Shown in pieces: positions 36,170 to 44,804 of a stretch of DNA of 64,000 nucleotides. The stretch lies in contig NC_019757.1 in assembly GCF_000317535.1 (NCBI RefSeq), positions 4,677,501-4,741,500 of the forward strand, written 5' to 3'. A program made the position numbers and the translations under genes. This DNA is from Cylindrospermum stagnale PCC 7417 (GTDB lineage: Bacteria; Cyanobacteriota; Cyanobacteriia; Cyanobacteriales; Nostocaceae). The notes under the pieces are model-generated. The model was not told the origin of the DNA. It was given only the letters and a program-made list of their open reading frames with translations, and did no database searches. Each line of letters starts with the position of its first letter. Positions within the stretch are counted from its first letter, which is position 1.

Positions 36170-37021
36170 ATGTACAAAAAAGCTTATGGCATAATTGAAA
36201 CTTTAGCACCACTTCATGTAGGTGCAACAGCCGGACAAGAAAGCGGTAATTTAAACCTAATTTTCCGCGACCAATTTACCCAAACTGGCATCATTCCCGG
36301 TAGTTCTATTCGTGGTCGTCTGCGGTCAGAAATGCGTCTGCTAGAAAATGGAGAAACAGAAACAAACTATTGGTATGGTAACGAAGCAGGTGCAGAAGAA
36401 TCAAATAACAACGAATCTATCGTTAAATTTGAGTATGCTTCTATTATTTGGATTCCTGTTTTTTGTCCAGGACAACCAATAGTTTGGGTAACCTGTCCTC
36501 GTTTACTGCAACGTTATCAAAGAATTGCTGGTGATACAGTTCAAGTACAAGTAGATGGTCAAACTAAATTTCTCAAAGAGGTAGAAATTCCTGATGCTTA
36601 TACTGGTTCAAAAAACTTGAGAACAAAATCATTACCAGGTGGGACAAAAACCTTATTCTTTAACTTAGGTTTTGTAACTATCAAGAAAACAGTAGACTTA
36701 TCCCCTTGGTTTCCCGCTAAAAAAGAGCAACCTGCAATCATAGTAGATGATAGTGATATCGGCATGATTCACGATATGGCTTTATATCGTCAAAGTCGTG
36801 TGCGATTAAAAGCAGACCAAAAAGTAGTAGATGGTGGTGGTTTCTTTAATACCGAAGCTTTACCAGAAGGAACAATTTTAGTATTTCCGATTGCTATCAG
36901 AAATGATAAATCTGGCAAAAATTGGCAACCTTTCAATGGTAGTCAAAGCACAGATATTTATCTTGGTGGTCTAGAATCTATCGGTTTGGGTCATTGTGAA
37001 TTAACTTTAAATGGATTGTAA
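36170..37021 (+). CDS. cmr4: Type III-B backbone RAMP protein Cmr4 (Cas7)
   Basis: 283 residues, the repeated backbone subunit that lines the crRNA. Signatures: ETLAPLHVGATAGQESG, IIPGSSIRGRLRSEM and the C-terminal YLGGLESIGLGHCEL. In characterised Cas7 proteins of type III, an Asp four to six residues before the R/K-(D/E) pair in the first loop cuts target RNA; here the loop reads SGNLNLIFRDQ, with Leu/Asn at that place and the next Asp after the Arg. Slicing activity may therefore be reduced or moved. Cmr5 start overlaps its last codons. Confidence 0.93.
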   Translation: MYKKAYGIIETLAPLHVGATAGQESGNLNLIFRDQFTQTGIIPGSSIRGRLRSEMRLLENGETETNYWYGNEAGAEESNNNESIVKFEYASIIWIPVFCPGQPIVWVTCPRLLQRYQRIAGDTVQVQVDGQTKFLKEVEIPDAYTGSKNLRTKSLPGGTKTLFFNLGFVTIKKTVDLSPWFPAKKEQPAIIVDDSDIGMIHDMALYRQSRVRLKADQKVVDGGGFFNTEALPEGTILVFPIAIRNDKSGKNWQPFNGSQSTDIYLGGLESIGLGHCELTLNGL

Positions 37022-37451
37022 ATATATGACTTGGAAATCTTATAACTTAGACCAAGAAGCACAAAAATTAGTCCTCAAACATCGTGACAAAAAAGGGGTA
37101 ATTGGTCAATCACACAAAATGCGAACTACTGTAGCTTATGGTTTAGAACGCTTTTGGGGTGAACAATTACGACTGTTAGGTAAAAACGACTCTAAAGAAC
37201 GCGCTAAAGGTGAATATTGGCGTGATACTTGGAAAGCTTTTGTCGCAATTATGAATAATGCCGGAATTAAACTTCCTCAAGAAGATGTAAATGGGAGTAA
37301 TACCCCAGAAATCCAAAAATATGCTGCTAAATTATGGGAATTTCCCATTGAAGACCAAAGAATCTGTTTAGCAGTTCTCACACAGTTTTGTGACAGTTTA
37401 GTTTGGTGGACTCAGCGTTATAAGAAAACAGGAGATAGTGATGCCGAATAG
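37011..37451 (+). CDS. cmr5: Type III-B small subunit Cmr5 (Cas11)
   Basis: 146 residues (141 if ATG 37026 is used, which avoids overlap with cmr4). All-helical, with the Cmr5 pattern LERFWGEQLRLLG and a central QKYAAKLWEFPIEDQRICLA. The small subunit lines the inner groove of the Cmr complex and contacts target RNA. Position between cmr4 and cmr6 agrees. It overlaps the next start by 11 bases. Confidence 0.85.
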   Translation: MDCKYMTWKSYNLDQEAQKLVLKHRDKKGVIGQSHKMRTTVAYGLERFWGEQLRLLGKNDSKERAKGEYWRDTWKAFVAIMNNAGIKLPQEDVNGSNTPEIQKYAAKLWEFPIEDQRICLAVLTQFCDSLVWWTQRYKKTGDSDAE

Positions 37452-39057
37452 CAATGAAGTTCCCTTAATGTTTCAAGCACCAGTCAAAGGACGGGGACAA
37501 ATTCAATATATTCAAGAACCCGAAAAATCAGAAAGATGGGTTGATGAATGGGTAGAAGCTGCTGCAAAAAAAACTCCTGAATTTACTAACAAGGTTAAAA
37601 CCAAAGAATATAAAATTACTTGGCGTTTTGTTTCTAACAGTGGACAAGATGACGATATCATTCGACCAGTAATAGCTGCTAATGGGTTTCCCTATTATCC
37701 TGGTGCAAGTATGAAAGGTGCTTTTTTACGCAGTTGTAACCCTCAACAAGCACAAAGATACTGCGGTGGTCAAATTTCTAGTAATGAAACCCAACCAGGA
37801 ATACTCCGCTTTCACGGTGCATATCCTCATGATGATAGTTGGAGTGAACAACCATTAATTGATGTGGTTCATCCTCAGCAAGATTGGCAAGTTAAAAATA
37901 GTGAATCTCATGCAGCTTTTTTGCAAATATCTCTCTACCAACCTACTTTAGTTTTTGGTATTTCTAGCAATATTCAACTAGATGAAAGTGAATGGCAAAC
38001 TATCTGGAGTATTTGGGATAAAGCTATAGAACGAGGAATTGGTTCTAGAGTTAGTGCTGGTTATGGTCAACCTATTAACCACCCAGAAACCAAGCTGATT
38101 ACTGTCAATTTAAAAGGACAAGGATTAGCATCACAATTAATAGATAAAAGTGGTGAATTTCGCCCAAATATGTTTAAAGCTGCTTTACGTGGTCATACAT
38201 TGCGGCTATTTAGTGCTGTGACTGATGAGAATACAGCCGAGGAATTAACCAAAGAACTTTGGGGAGGGTTTGCAGGTGCTAATGGTGCAGTAGTTGGTCA
38301 ATTAGGAATTGCATTTAATCCTGTAGAGTTAGAACTAGATGAATTTAGATATAACAGGGTATCTATGCCTACTTATGAATTAGATAAAGGCGTTTTAAAT
38401 ATTCTTTGTATGAGTAATTGTACAGATGAATATAAAAAGGAATTGAAAATTTTAGCAATGCAGCTTTTACGATTTTCCATGCTTATCGGTGGTTTTGGTA
38501 AATCAGGGCGCAGAATTGATCATCGGATATTCTTCCCGCAATATTTAGACAATGGTAATAAACCGATGATAGGCTGTCACTGGGAATTTACTAAGCAATC
38601 AAATAACTACTATTTTCCTATTAATAATATTAAGCATATCACGAATATTCTTGATGGTGTCCAGAAATCTGCTAAGAATTGGCTAATATTCAAAGGGAAA
38701 ACACCAAGTAATCAAGTAAGTTCATGGCGCGAATCTTTTCATCCTCAAAAGGTGCAAGTTTGGGGGCGTATTGCACAGGATGAAGATGATAGTTTAGCTG
38801 TGAGATGGTTTCACGGTAATTACAAAGGAAGTCAATCAATTAAAGGTTCTAAATTGACGGGTAAAATGAGTAATATTGGCAGAATTTACCATCGGATGTA
38901 CCCACATTATATCAAAACAACAGAAGGGGAGATAAGACGCAAAGGTAGAGAATATGTAGAGTTATTAACTATTTTCCCAGATACAAGAGATGAGAGAACA
39001 CAAGAATTTATCACCTTTTTACCAACATCTGGATTTACTAAATTTTGGGGAGTATAA
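37441..39057 (+). CDS. Double-RAMP Cmr6/Cmr1-like protein
   Basis: 538 residues from ATG 37441 (GTG 37438 would add one). Two RAMP units: residues about 60-220 with PYYPGASMKGAFLRSC and the glycine-rich GIGSRVSAGYGQ (Cmr6-like), and about 240-400 with FRPNMFKAALRGHTLRLFSAV, WGGFAGANGAVVGQLG and LIGGFGKSGRRIDH (Cmr1-like). The final 130 residues are of unclear fold. The operon has no separate cmr1, so this protein may serve both roles at the 3' end of the crRNA. Length is about twice a usual Cmr6. Confidence 0.85.
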   Translation: MPNSNEVPLMFQAPVKGRGQIQYIQEPEKSERWVDEWVEAAAKKTPEFTNKVKTKEYKITWRFVSNSGQDDDIIRPVIAANGFPYYPGASMKGAFLRSCNPQQAQRYCGGQISSNETQPGILRFHGAYPHDDSWSEQPLIDVVHPQQDWQVKNSESHAAFLQISLYQPTLVFGISSNIQLDESEWQTIWSIWDKAIERGIGSRVSAGYGQPINHPETKLITVNLKGQGLASQLIDKSGEFRPNMFKAALRGHTLRLFSAVTDENTAEELTKELWGGFAGANGAVVGQLGIAFNPVELELDEFRYNRVSMPTYELDKGVLNILCMSNCTDEYKKELKILAMQLLRFSMLIGGFGKSGRRIDHRIFFPQYLDNGNKPMIGCHWEFTKQSNNYYFPINNIKHITNILDGVQKSAKNWLIFKGKTPSNQVSSWRESFHPQKVQVWGRIAQDEDDSLAVRWFHGNYKGSQSIKGSKLTGKMSNIGRIYHRMYPHYIKTTEGEIRRKGREYVELLTIFPDTRDERTQEFITFLPTSGFTKFWGV

Positions 39058-39060
39058 ACT

Positions 39061-40614
39061 ATGAGTATTTGGATTTTGACTACTGGTAATAGTGATGTTA
39101 TCCTCAAACATGATAGAACTTGGGGAAGGTTACATGATGAAGCCAGTCATAATCTAGAATGTTCAGGTTTTGGCTCTGCTTCCAGAATAAATCCTGATGA
39201 TAAAGAAGCTGGATATACCGTACCAGCTAGAATATTAGGTTTAGTTTATGCAAATCAGTCAGAAGAATACTACAAAGATGATTTAAAATTTCCCCTGCTT
39301 GATACATATTCTCAATATTTAACAGATGAAAATATCAAGATTGAAAGAATAATTGTTCTGCTGACAGACCAATCTCAGATATTTAGCAGTGACGAACAAA
39401 GACTTAACGAATTTTCTCCCTATTGGAAAGATACTTGTACCCTTCAACCTCTATTAGAATGGTATTTTAAAAATGCAAAATTTGCCTGTCAACCAGAATT
39501 TCAATATTTAGTCCCTCACCACATCGATAAAGGTGTTGATAACTGGGATGCTACTTTATCACTGGTGGAAGCAAAATTAACAGAGTTAGATATTGATGTC
39601 AATCAGGAAGTTTATGTTAGTCATCAAGCAGGAACACCTGCAATATCTTCTGCTGTCCAGTTTGTAACTATCGGGAAGTTTAAAAAGGTTCAGTTTTTAG
39701 TAAGTAATGAATATTTCAATGAAGATTATGAACTAAAAGCTAAATCCGATACAGTCGAAAGTTCTCGTTATCAGCGAGGTATGCAAATTCAAAAAGCCAA
39801 GCAGTTAATCATAGATGGGTTTCCTGGTGCTGCACTTAAAATGTTGGAAAAAATTAATGAAATAGATAAAGCTGCCATAAGTGAATTAAAAGATATTGTT
39901 GATTTCTTTAATTTATATACTCCGTCAATAGATGACAGTGAAGATTTGGCAGTTCCACAAGCTACCCAAAGGATTGTTGATACTCTTGATCTAATTGGGT
40001 TTTTCTTTAATCAGAAGAATTATTTACCAGGTATTGCTCTATTAGCTGCTGCTCAGGAAACTTTTTTAAAGGTAGCTATTTTGTCACAGGTAGCAACAAT
40101 TAATGAAACTATCAATATAAATGGTAATTATCGAAAAGTCTCTGAGTTGATAAAATGGATTCCTTTTGGATTATTTTTAGATGCCTCTGTTAATAACAGC
40201 AGTATTAGTGATAAGATGACGATTTTAAAAAAGCTAAATTTTCCTGTAAATAGCTTTAAATTTAATACGGATAAAGATTTTGAGATTACAAACAGAAATT
40301 TTGGTTTGATTGCCTGGTTAAAAAGTATAGATAATAATTTTGGTGGTTGGGATTTATTAATATGGTGTTGCAGCAAAAGAGATGCAGATGATGATCTGCG
40401 TAACCAATTAATGCACAATTTGCGTGGGGTAAAAGATAGTGAAGTAATTAACTATTTATTGGCATATAAAAATCATCAAGTATCTGATGTTATGACTGCC
40501 TATAACCATCATGTAAAGCAACATTTTTTGAAAGCTATAGACCGTTTTCAACTTCCTTACAAAAGAGACAAGTTAGCTAAAAGGCTGCAAAAAATAGCAG
40601 ACTCTATTAGATGA
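39061..40614 (+). CDS. CARF-HEPN ribonuclease (Csx1/Csm6-type accessory)
   Basis: 517 residues, 3 bp after the previous gene. The N-terminal 230 residues look like a CARF sensor: IWILTTGNSDVILK opening and VSHQAGTPAISSAVQF (187-202), the usual ligand-loop position. The C-terminal part is helical with a HEPN motif RNQLMH (Arg447-His452, R-x4-H), the RNase active site of Csx1/Csm6. Expected to bind cyclic oligoadenylate from Cmr2 and cut RNA nonspecifically during infection. Its own N-terminal segment is long for a minimal CARF and contains an insertion (residues 25-110). Confidence 0.88.
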   Translation: MSIWILTTGNSDVILKHDRTWGRLHDEASHNLECSGFGSASRINPDDKEAGYTVPARILGLVYANQSEEYYKDDLKFPLLDTYSQYLTDENIKIERIIVLLTDQSQIFSSDEQRLNEFSPYWKDTCTLQPLLEWYFKNAKFACQPEFQYLVPHHIDKGVDNWDATLSLVEAKLTELDIDVNQEVYVSHQAGTPAISSAVQFVTIGKFKKVQFLVSNEYFNEDYELKAKSDTVESSRYQRGMQIQKAKQLIIDGFPGAALKMLEKINEIDKAAISELKDIVDFFNLYTPSIDDSEDLAVPQATQRIVDTLDLIGFFFNQKNYLPGIALLAAAQETFLKVAILSQVATINETININGNYRKVSELIKWIPFGLFLDASVNNSSISDKMTILKKLNFPVNSFKFNTDKDFEITNRNFGLIAWLKSIDNNFGGWDLLIWCCSKRDADDDLRNQLMHNLRGVKDSEVINYLLAYKNHQVSDVMTAYNHHVKQHFLKAIDRFQLPYKRDKLAKRLQKIADSIR

Positions 40615-40917
40615 AATACAATCGAGGGCGGGGAAACCCCGCCCCTACAGGGTTTGCGATTTAAAACTGTACCTCACTGATATGAAAACCGCTATATCTG
40701 CTTTTAGGGGATTTGTGGGGGATTTTTAGATGTTCATCGACACACGTCGGCAAATCGCTGAAACCCTATATTTTCCGTTGAGGTGTGTCGATTGCTTACT
40801 GGGAAAGGATTTCAGCCATGTGTTTGACTCCATTTTGGGCAGTGTATATAATCTTTTTTAGAGGTGTGTCGATTTGGTGGCTGAAACCCTTACTGGGTAA
40901 GGGCTGCTAGACGAACT
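40615..40917 (+). promoter_or_regulatory. Spacer after cmr operon and leader of the mini-array
   Basis: Starts with a GGGCGGGG-AAA-CCCCGCCC hairpin (40626-40644). Then GGTGTGTCGATT occurs at about 40782 and 40866, with an inverted partner ATCGACACAC at 40737-40746; TTACTGGG and CAGCCA/GGCTG blocks repeat too. This structured 180-bp stretch directly precedes a different repeat family and is probably its leader. Confidence 0.6.
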
Positions 40918-41100
40918 CCCCACCGATTGGGTTAAATCGGAATTATTGGAAACCCTTGTTTTGTGCCAAGTTCGTCTTTGTCATCTATTGCCCCACCGAT
41001 TGGGTTAAATCGGAATTATTGGAAACAAGCGAGGTTTACCACCAGCGCTTTTTCTCTACTTCTTCCCCACCGATTGGGTTAAATCGGAATTATTGGAAAC
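40918..41100 (+). CRISPR. Mini CRISPR array of a second repeat family, 3 repeats, 2 spacers
   Basis: Three identical 36-base repeats at 40918-40953, 40991-41026 and 41065-41100, each starting CCCCACCGATTGGGTTAAAT and ending CGGAATTATTGGAAAC. CCGATT/AATCGG can pair. Spacers are 37 and 38 bases. Only the last bases (GGAAAC) are shared with the main arrays, so a different processing enzyme is probably used. It lies 26 bp before the leader of array 2. Confidence 0.95.
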
Positions 41101-41126
41101 TTTTTGCACATTTGACCCCATTGCGG

Positions 41127-41301
41127 CAGGGTCAGCAAAAGCTGGAAACCGTGATTATCTCGTTGACCCCGCCGATGTCTCTCTCTGACAGGGTTTCAGG
41201 GTTTTTCTACCTCTAACTGACTCAGATAAATTCTGTGTCCATAGACCCCGCCGCAAACGGCATCTGGACATTAGGCACAGTCAGGGCTTAATGTAGGAGG
41301 G
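41127..41301 (+). promoter_or_regulatory. CRISPR leader of array 2
   Basis: 175 bp corresponding base for base in length with the leader of array 1. The opening CAGGGTCA is kept; its partner reads TGACCCCG, so one pair of the inverted repeat is changed. It fixes rightward polarity for array 2. Confidence 0.85.
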
Positions 41302-42052
41302 GTCACTTCTATTCTTAGAAGTGGAATTAATGGAAACACTTCGCTTGGAAGCAGGTCGATTGCGTGCAAGACATAGTCACTTCTATTCTGAGAAGTGGAA
41401 TTAATGGAAACCAGCTACGAACTTTGTAACCCTTGGATAGTAATTCTGCTGTCACTTCTATTCTGAGAAGTGGAATTAATGGAAACTTTCTAGCTGTTAA
41501 TACTAAAGCTGTTTGGTCTTCAATGTCACTTCTATTCTGAGAAGTGGAATTAATGGAAACGCCCAAGGTGCAGCAGGGGTAGGGGGGTTTACATAGATAG
41601 TCACTTCTATTCTGAGAAGTGGAATTAATGGAAACAAGCTTGCAACGTCAGAAACGCTCAACGCCAGCAAGTCACTTCTGTTCTGAGAAGTGGAATTAAT
41701 GGAAACCCTGCACATGCCGCGCGCGCTGGCCGCCTTCGAGGTCACTTCTATTCTGAGAAGTGGAATTAATGGAAACTTCTATCTGATTGGCTTCCTTGAG
41801 CGCTTCTATCGCGGTCACTTCTATTCTGAGAAGTGGAATTAATGGAAACGCCAATGGTATTTCTGCCATTCATTCATGTCAGACGTCACTTCTATTCTGA
41901 GAAGTGGAATTAATGGAAACTCGTGGAGGACAGAGCGCCCTATCTCATCTTCATGTCACTTCTATTCTGAGAAGTGGAATTAATGGAAACTCAATCTATT
42001 CAAAACTAAATGCCGATGACGCTTACCGCGAGTCACTTCTATTCTGAGAAGT
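41302..42052 (+). CRISPR. CRISPR array 2: 11 repeats, 10 spacers, same family as array 1
   Basis: Repeats start at 41302, 41376, 41451, 41525, 41600, 41671, 41741, 41814, 41885, 41955 and 42032. All read GTCAC; the first has CTTAG, the others CTGAG, and repeat 6 has a C-T-T-C-T-G change. Spacers are about 34-39 bases. The final repeat keeps only its first 21 bases (through AGAAGT), which marks the old end of the array. Spacer 6 (41707-41740) is notably G/C-rich, unlike the host DNA. Confidence 0.98.
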
Positions 42053-42401
42053 ATCCACTGAGGTATGTGCAAAATAGGACACGTTGTAAACAAATGTTGC
42101 GAAACGTGCTTTAGTAATTTGTCCAAAAATGGTACGAAACTACTCATCTTTTTGCATAATAAAATCAACTCTTCACGCTATTCCGTCCCTCAAACTTGCC
42201 CATTAATGACCTTTTAAGGCGATGTTTTCACATAAGGATGCTCTAGACAAGCTAGGGACAAGTCTTTATTTGTTGCCCATAATTCAGTAGATAGAGTCAT
42301 TAGTCAGTTATTTTCTCCTTTGAGGAATAGTGGGCGGGTAGGCGATGGCACGGGCTTTGCCGAACGTTTTTGGTGGGCCGTTCGTCCTTCGCTCTCCATC
42401 C
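42053..42401. other. Intergenic region after array 2
   Basis: AT-rich, then a G/C-rich patch at about 42330-42400 with paired pieces (GGCACGGGC, GCCGTTCG) of a dispersed repeat. No gene supported. Confidence 0.5.
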
Positions 42402-42561
42402 CCTAAGAGGTTGTTTGAAAAGTATCAAAATTGATCTAGATCCCCCCTTGCCCCCCTTAAAAAGGGGGGTAAAACTTCTTAAAGTCCCCCTTTTTAAGGG
42501 GGATTTAGGGGGATCTGCTGGTGCTTAATACATCACTAAAAACTTTTCAAACATCCCCTAA
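42402..42561. mobile_element. MITE-like foldback element, copy B
   Basis: About 160 bp with ends CTAAGAGGTTGTTTGAAAAG and the complementary ACTTTTCAAACATCCCCTAAG minus its first base. Internal text (TATCAAAATTGATC, C and G runs) matches copy A read in reverse, so the two are inverted. It lies on one side of the fibrillin gene, with copy C on the other. Confidence 0.85.
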
Positions 42562-42635
42562 GAATTAGGAGCAGCACCGCCAAAAATCAGTCAGGATTCT
42601 TTATATCTGTCATTTTTTAATAACATCTTTTACCA

Positions 42636-43280
42636 TCACCCAAAAAAAGCAGGTAAATCACTGGTTTTATTCAGAATAAATAAACTTTCATCTCCACCAC
42701 GCCCAATTCGTAAGGTTTCATCTAAATAAGTAATATCGAGAGTAGCAACTCTACCTTGAGGATTATTAGCCGCTACAACTTTAAATGGATTTAGTTTAGG
42801 CGTATCAATACCGAGAATCTTTTCAATTGCTAAATAACGCTTATCAAAATCTACATTAATCCGTTTATCCGCTAAACCTGATATATGATTTATCGCAGCC
42901 TCAAAGCTAGCTGTTACCTTAACATATCCCGATACCAGCCCTAGAGGATGGGTAACTTGAGCTAAATTAAAAAACAGTTTGTCTGCAATATTAATCACTT
43001 GATAAACCTTACCCACCCGTAAACCCAATGGCAGAGAATCTAAAGAACGGATTTCTCTGGCTGTGGAATATTGCAGTTGCCAAGCCCCCTCTAACAAAGC
43101 AGTAGCATGGAGGAGTGGTTGAGGATGAGGATTGAGATTTTCTAGTTCCGTTGTCAATTGTTCAATTTCTACGGCTAAAGTTTTATCTAGCTTCAAATTA
43201 GTAACAGGAGAACCATCACTGTTAGTTTGAATCTTCTTAAGTGTCGCTTGTAATTTTTCCTTCACAAGTTGATTATTCAT
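42636..43280 (-). CDS. PAP/fibrillin-family lipid-associated protein
   Basis: From ATG 43280, 214 residues (an upstream GTG-type start at 43331 would add 17 hydrophobic residues of unclear value). ATALLEGAWQLQYSTAREIRS is the family's lead motif, followed by GKVYQVINIADKLFFN, VKVTASFE and, near the end, ATLDITYLDETLRIGRGGDESLFIL. Plastoglobulin-like proteins bind lipids or carotenoids at thylakoid membranes. A soluble protein without signal peptide. Single gene between two inverted foldback elements. Confidence 0.88.
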   Translation of the reverse strand: MNNQLVKEKLQATLKKIQTNSDGSPVTNLKLDKTLAVEIEQLTTELENLNPHPQPLLHATALLEGAWQLQYSTAREIRSLDSLPLGLRVGKVYQVINIADKLFFNLAQVTHPLGLVSGYVKVTASFEAAINHISGLADKRINVDFDKRYLAIEKILGIDTPKLNPFKVVAANNPQGRVATLDITYLDETLRIGRGGDESLFILNKTSDLPAFFG

Positions 43281-43329
43281 CAGATAAAACAGTTGTAGAA
43301 CACTTATAAAAGTGTAACCCAAAACCGTC

Positions 43330-43497
43330 ATGACTTTCTTTGAGAATCGCGGTGGGCTAGACCCAGATTTTGCTGACCCCCAAAATCGAGATTTAGATAT
43401 TCTTAAACAAAAGTCAAACCCGAACCTTAAATTAATTGTTGCCCCTTTTTCTGAGATTCAACGAGGGTCTAACAAGTTTTTTTCAACAATTGTCTGA
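43330..43497 (+). CDS. Doubtful small ORF, 55 residues
   Basis: Opposite in direction to the fibrillin gene, ATG at 43330 opens MTFFENRGGLDPDFADPQNR and runs 55 codons to TGA. Composition is protein-like but no family is recognised and there is no clear ribosome site. Could be a small protein or chance. Confidence 0.25.
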   Translation: MTFFENRGGLDPDFADPQNRDLDILKQKSNPNLKLIVAPFSEIQRGSNKFFSTIV

Positions 43498-43547
43498 AAG
43501 TCGCTTGACAAAAGATTTACAGGCTTAACTTGTCACCAATGCGTTAT

Positions 43548-43727
43548 CCCTAAGAGGATGTTTGAAAAGTTGTTTGTGATAAATAAAACACTCGTAGATC
43601 CCCCCAACCCCCCTTAAAAAGGGGGGCAAAAACTTCTCAAAGTCCCCCTTTTGAAGGGGAGCCATTAATTTTTAATTTTTAATTTATAATTGGAGCGAAG
43701 CGACTTGACTTTTCAAACATCTTCTAA
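43548..43727. mobile_element. MITE-like foldback element, copy C
   Basis: About 180 bp with ends TAAGAGGATGTTTGAAAAGT and the complement (ACTTTTCAAACATCTTCTAA), same orientation as copy A. The right third is replaced by TTAATTTTTAATTTTTAATT and a GGAGCGAAGCGACT piece, so this copy is rearranged. Remaining bases to 43845 hold no gene; a hairpin GTGGATAATG/CATTATCCAC at about 43756-43790 is a possible terminator. Confidence 0.82.
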
Positions 43728-43845
43728 CAACAGTTTTATCACCAACAAAAAAAGAGTGGATAATGGCGGCTGTTACACCACATTATCCACTCGGAAATTA
43801 CTGAATTAGAGTCTGACTATTTAAACTAGCAAAAATCCCCAACAA

Positions 43846-44043
43846 TTAACGCGACTCAGTACCTTGATTAGGACTACCTGCTACAGAATCTTCTCCTGGT
43901 GCTTCTGGTGTAGCGGTGGGTCTAGCATCACTTTTTTCAGCATCGCCGGTTTTGCGAATATCTTCTTGGAGAGGGGTTTGATAACCACCTGATGCGGTTG
44001 GTGTAGTTTCTTTCTTATCAGATTTTTGTTTTTGTTCTGCCAT
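43846..44043 (-). CDS. Small disordered hydrophilic protein
   Basis: From ATG 44043, 65 residues; AGGA lies 8 bases upstream of this start. The text (MAEQKQKSDKKETTPTASGG, then TPEAPGEDSVAGSP) is rich in Lys, Glu, Pro, Ser and Thr and lacks hydrophobic core, so it should be intrinsically disordered. No family recognised. An extended frame to 44103 is unlikely. Single gene. Confidence 0.6.
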   Translation of the reverse strand: MAEQKQKSDKKETTPTASGGYQTPLQEDIRKTGDAEKSDARPTATPEAPGEDSVAGSPNQGTESR

Positions 44044-44333
44044 GATTACAGTCCTATTATTTAATCTAGAAACAATTTTAAAAGTTAAGGAATGGAAAAA
44101 CATCTATCTAGAATCTAGTTATGGCTGATGGATCTATCTGTCGTAGGTATTGTTTACTCAGTACATAGATATCGACAAATATAACCCTATGATTGCCTAG
44201 ATATAGCCTGAGAGTAGGGGATGAAGCGCTGCTGCTTTGGTGCCGATCGCGATCGCAAGATAATATTTTGTCTAGCTGGTAACTCAGATATGCTTTGCGG
44301 AATGCACAAACAAAATAGGTTGAAGTGTCATTA

Positions 44334-44804
44334 ATGGAAGCGATCGCTTTTTCTTTACCATCTGGCTGCATCCTCCGCAGGGCTACATCTGCTGATATAT
44401 GGTCGATTCGGCGGTTGGTGTTCTCAGCAAAACTCGACCCTACCCAATTACGTTGGCAGCAATTTTGGGTGATTGAATGCAACGGGGATTTATTCGCTTG
44501 TGGACAGTTACGTAACTTCTCAGATACACAAGAACTTGGTAGTTTGGTCGTTGCACCCCCTTGGAGAAGTCGCGGTTTGGGCAGTTTTCTCACCCAGCAT
44601 CTGATTAATACAGCGACGCAACCCTTGTATCTGGAATGTCTAGGTGAGAGACTGGCGGCGTTTTACAGTCGTTTTGGGTTTGTGGAAACTTCTTTTACAG
44701 ACTTACCGTCATCGCTTAAAGGTAAGTTTGGTGTATCAAAATTAGCTAAAAGGTTGTTCAGAGTGCCTGTGGTATTTATGCAGTATGTGCGATCGCCTAA
44801 ATAA
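44334..44804 (+). CDS. GNAT family acetyltransferase
   Basis: 156 residues from ATG 44334 (GTG 44325 adds three). Acetyl-CoA loop is in LGSLVVAPPWRSRGLGSFLTQHL (R-x-x-G-x-G/A type), with beta strand YLECLGERLAAFYSRFGFVE following, the usual GNAT motif B. The substrate is not predictable. No operon partner; overlaps on the opposite strand are shadows. Confidence 0.85.
   Translation: MEAIAFSLPSGCILRRATSADIWSIRRLVFSAKLDPTQLRWQQFWVIECNGDLFACGQLRNFSDTQELGSLVVAPPWRSRGLGSFLTQHLINTATQPLYLECLGERLAAFYSRFGFVETSFTDLPSSLKGKFGVSKLAKRLFRVPVVFMQYVRSPK

Noticed and set aside
44108-44593. Minus-strand frame of 161 codons opposite the GNAT gene
   Set aside because: Mirror frame of a recognised acetyltransferase; Cys- and Ser-rich text without domain features.
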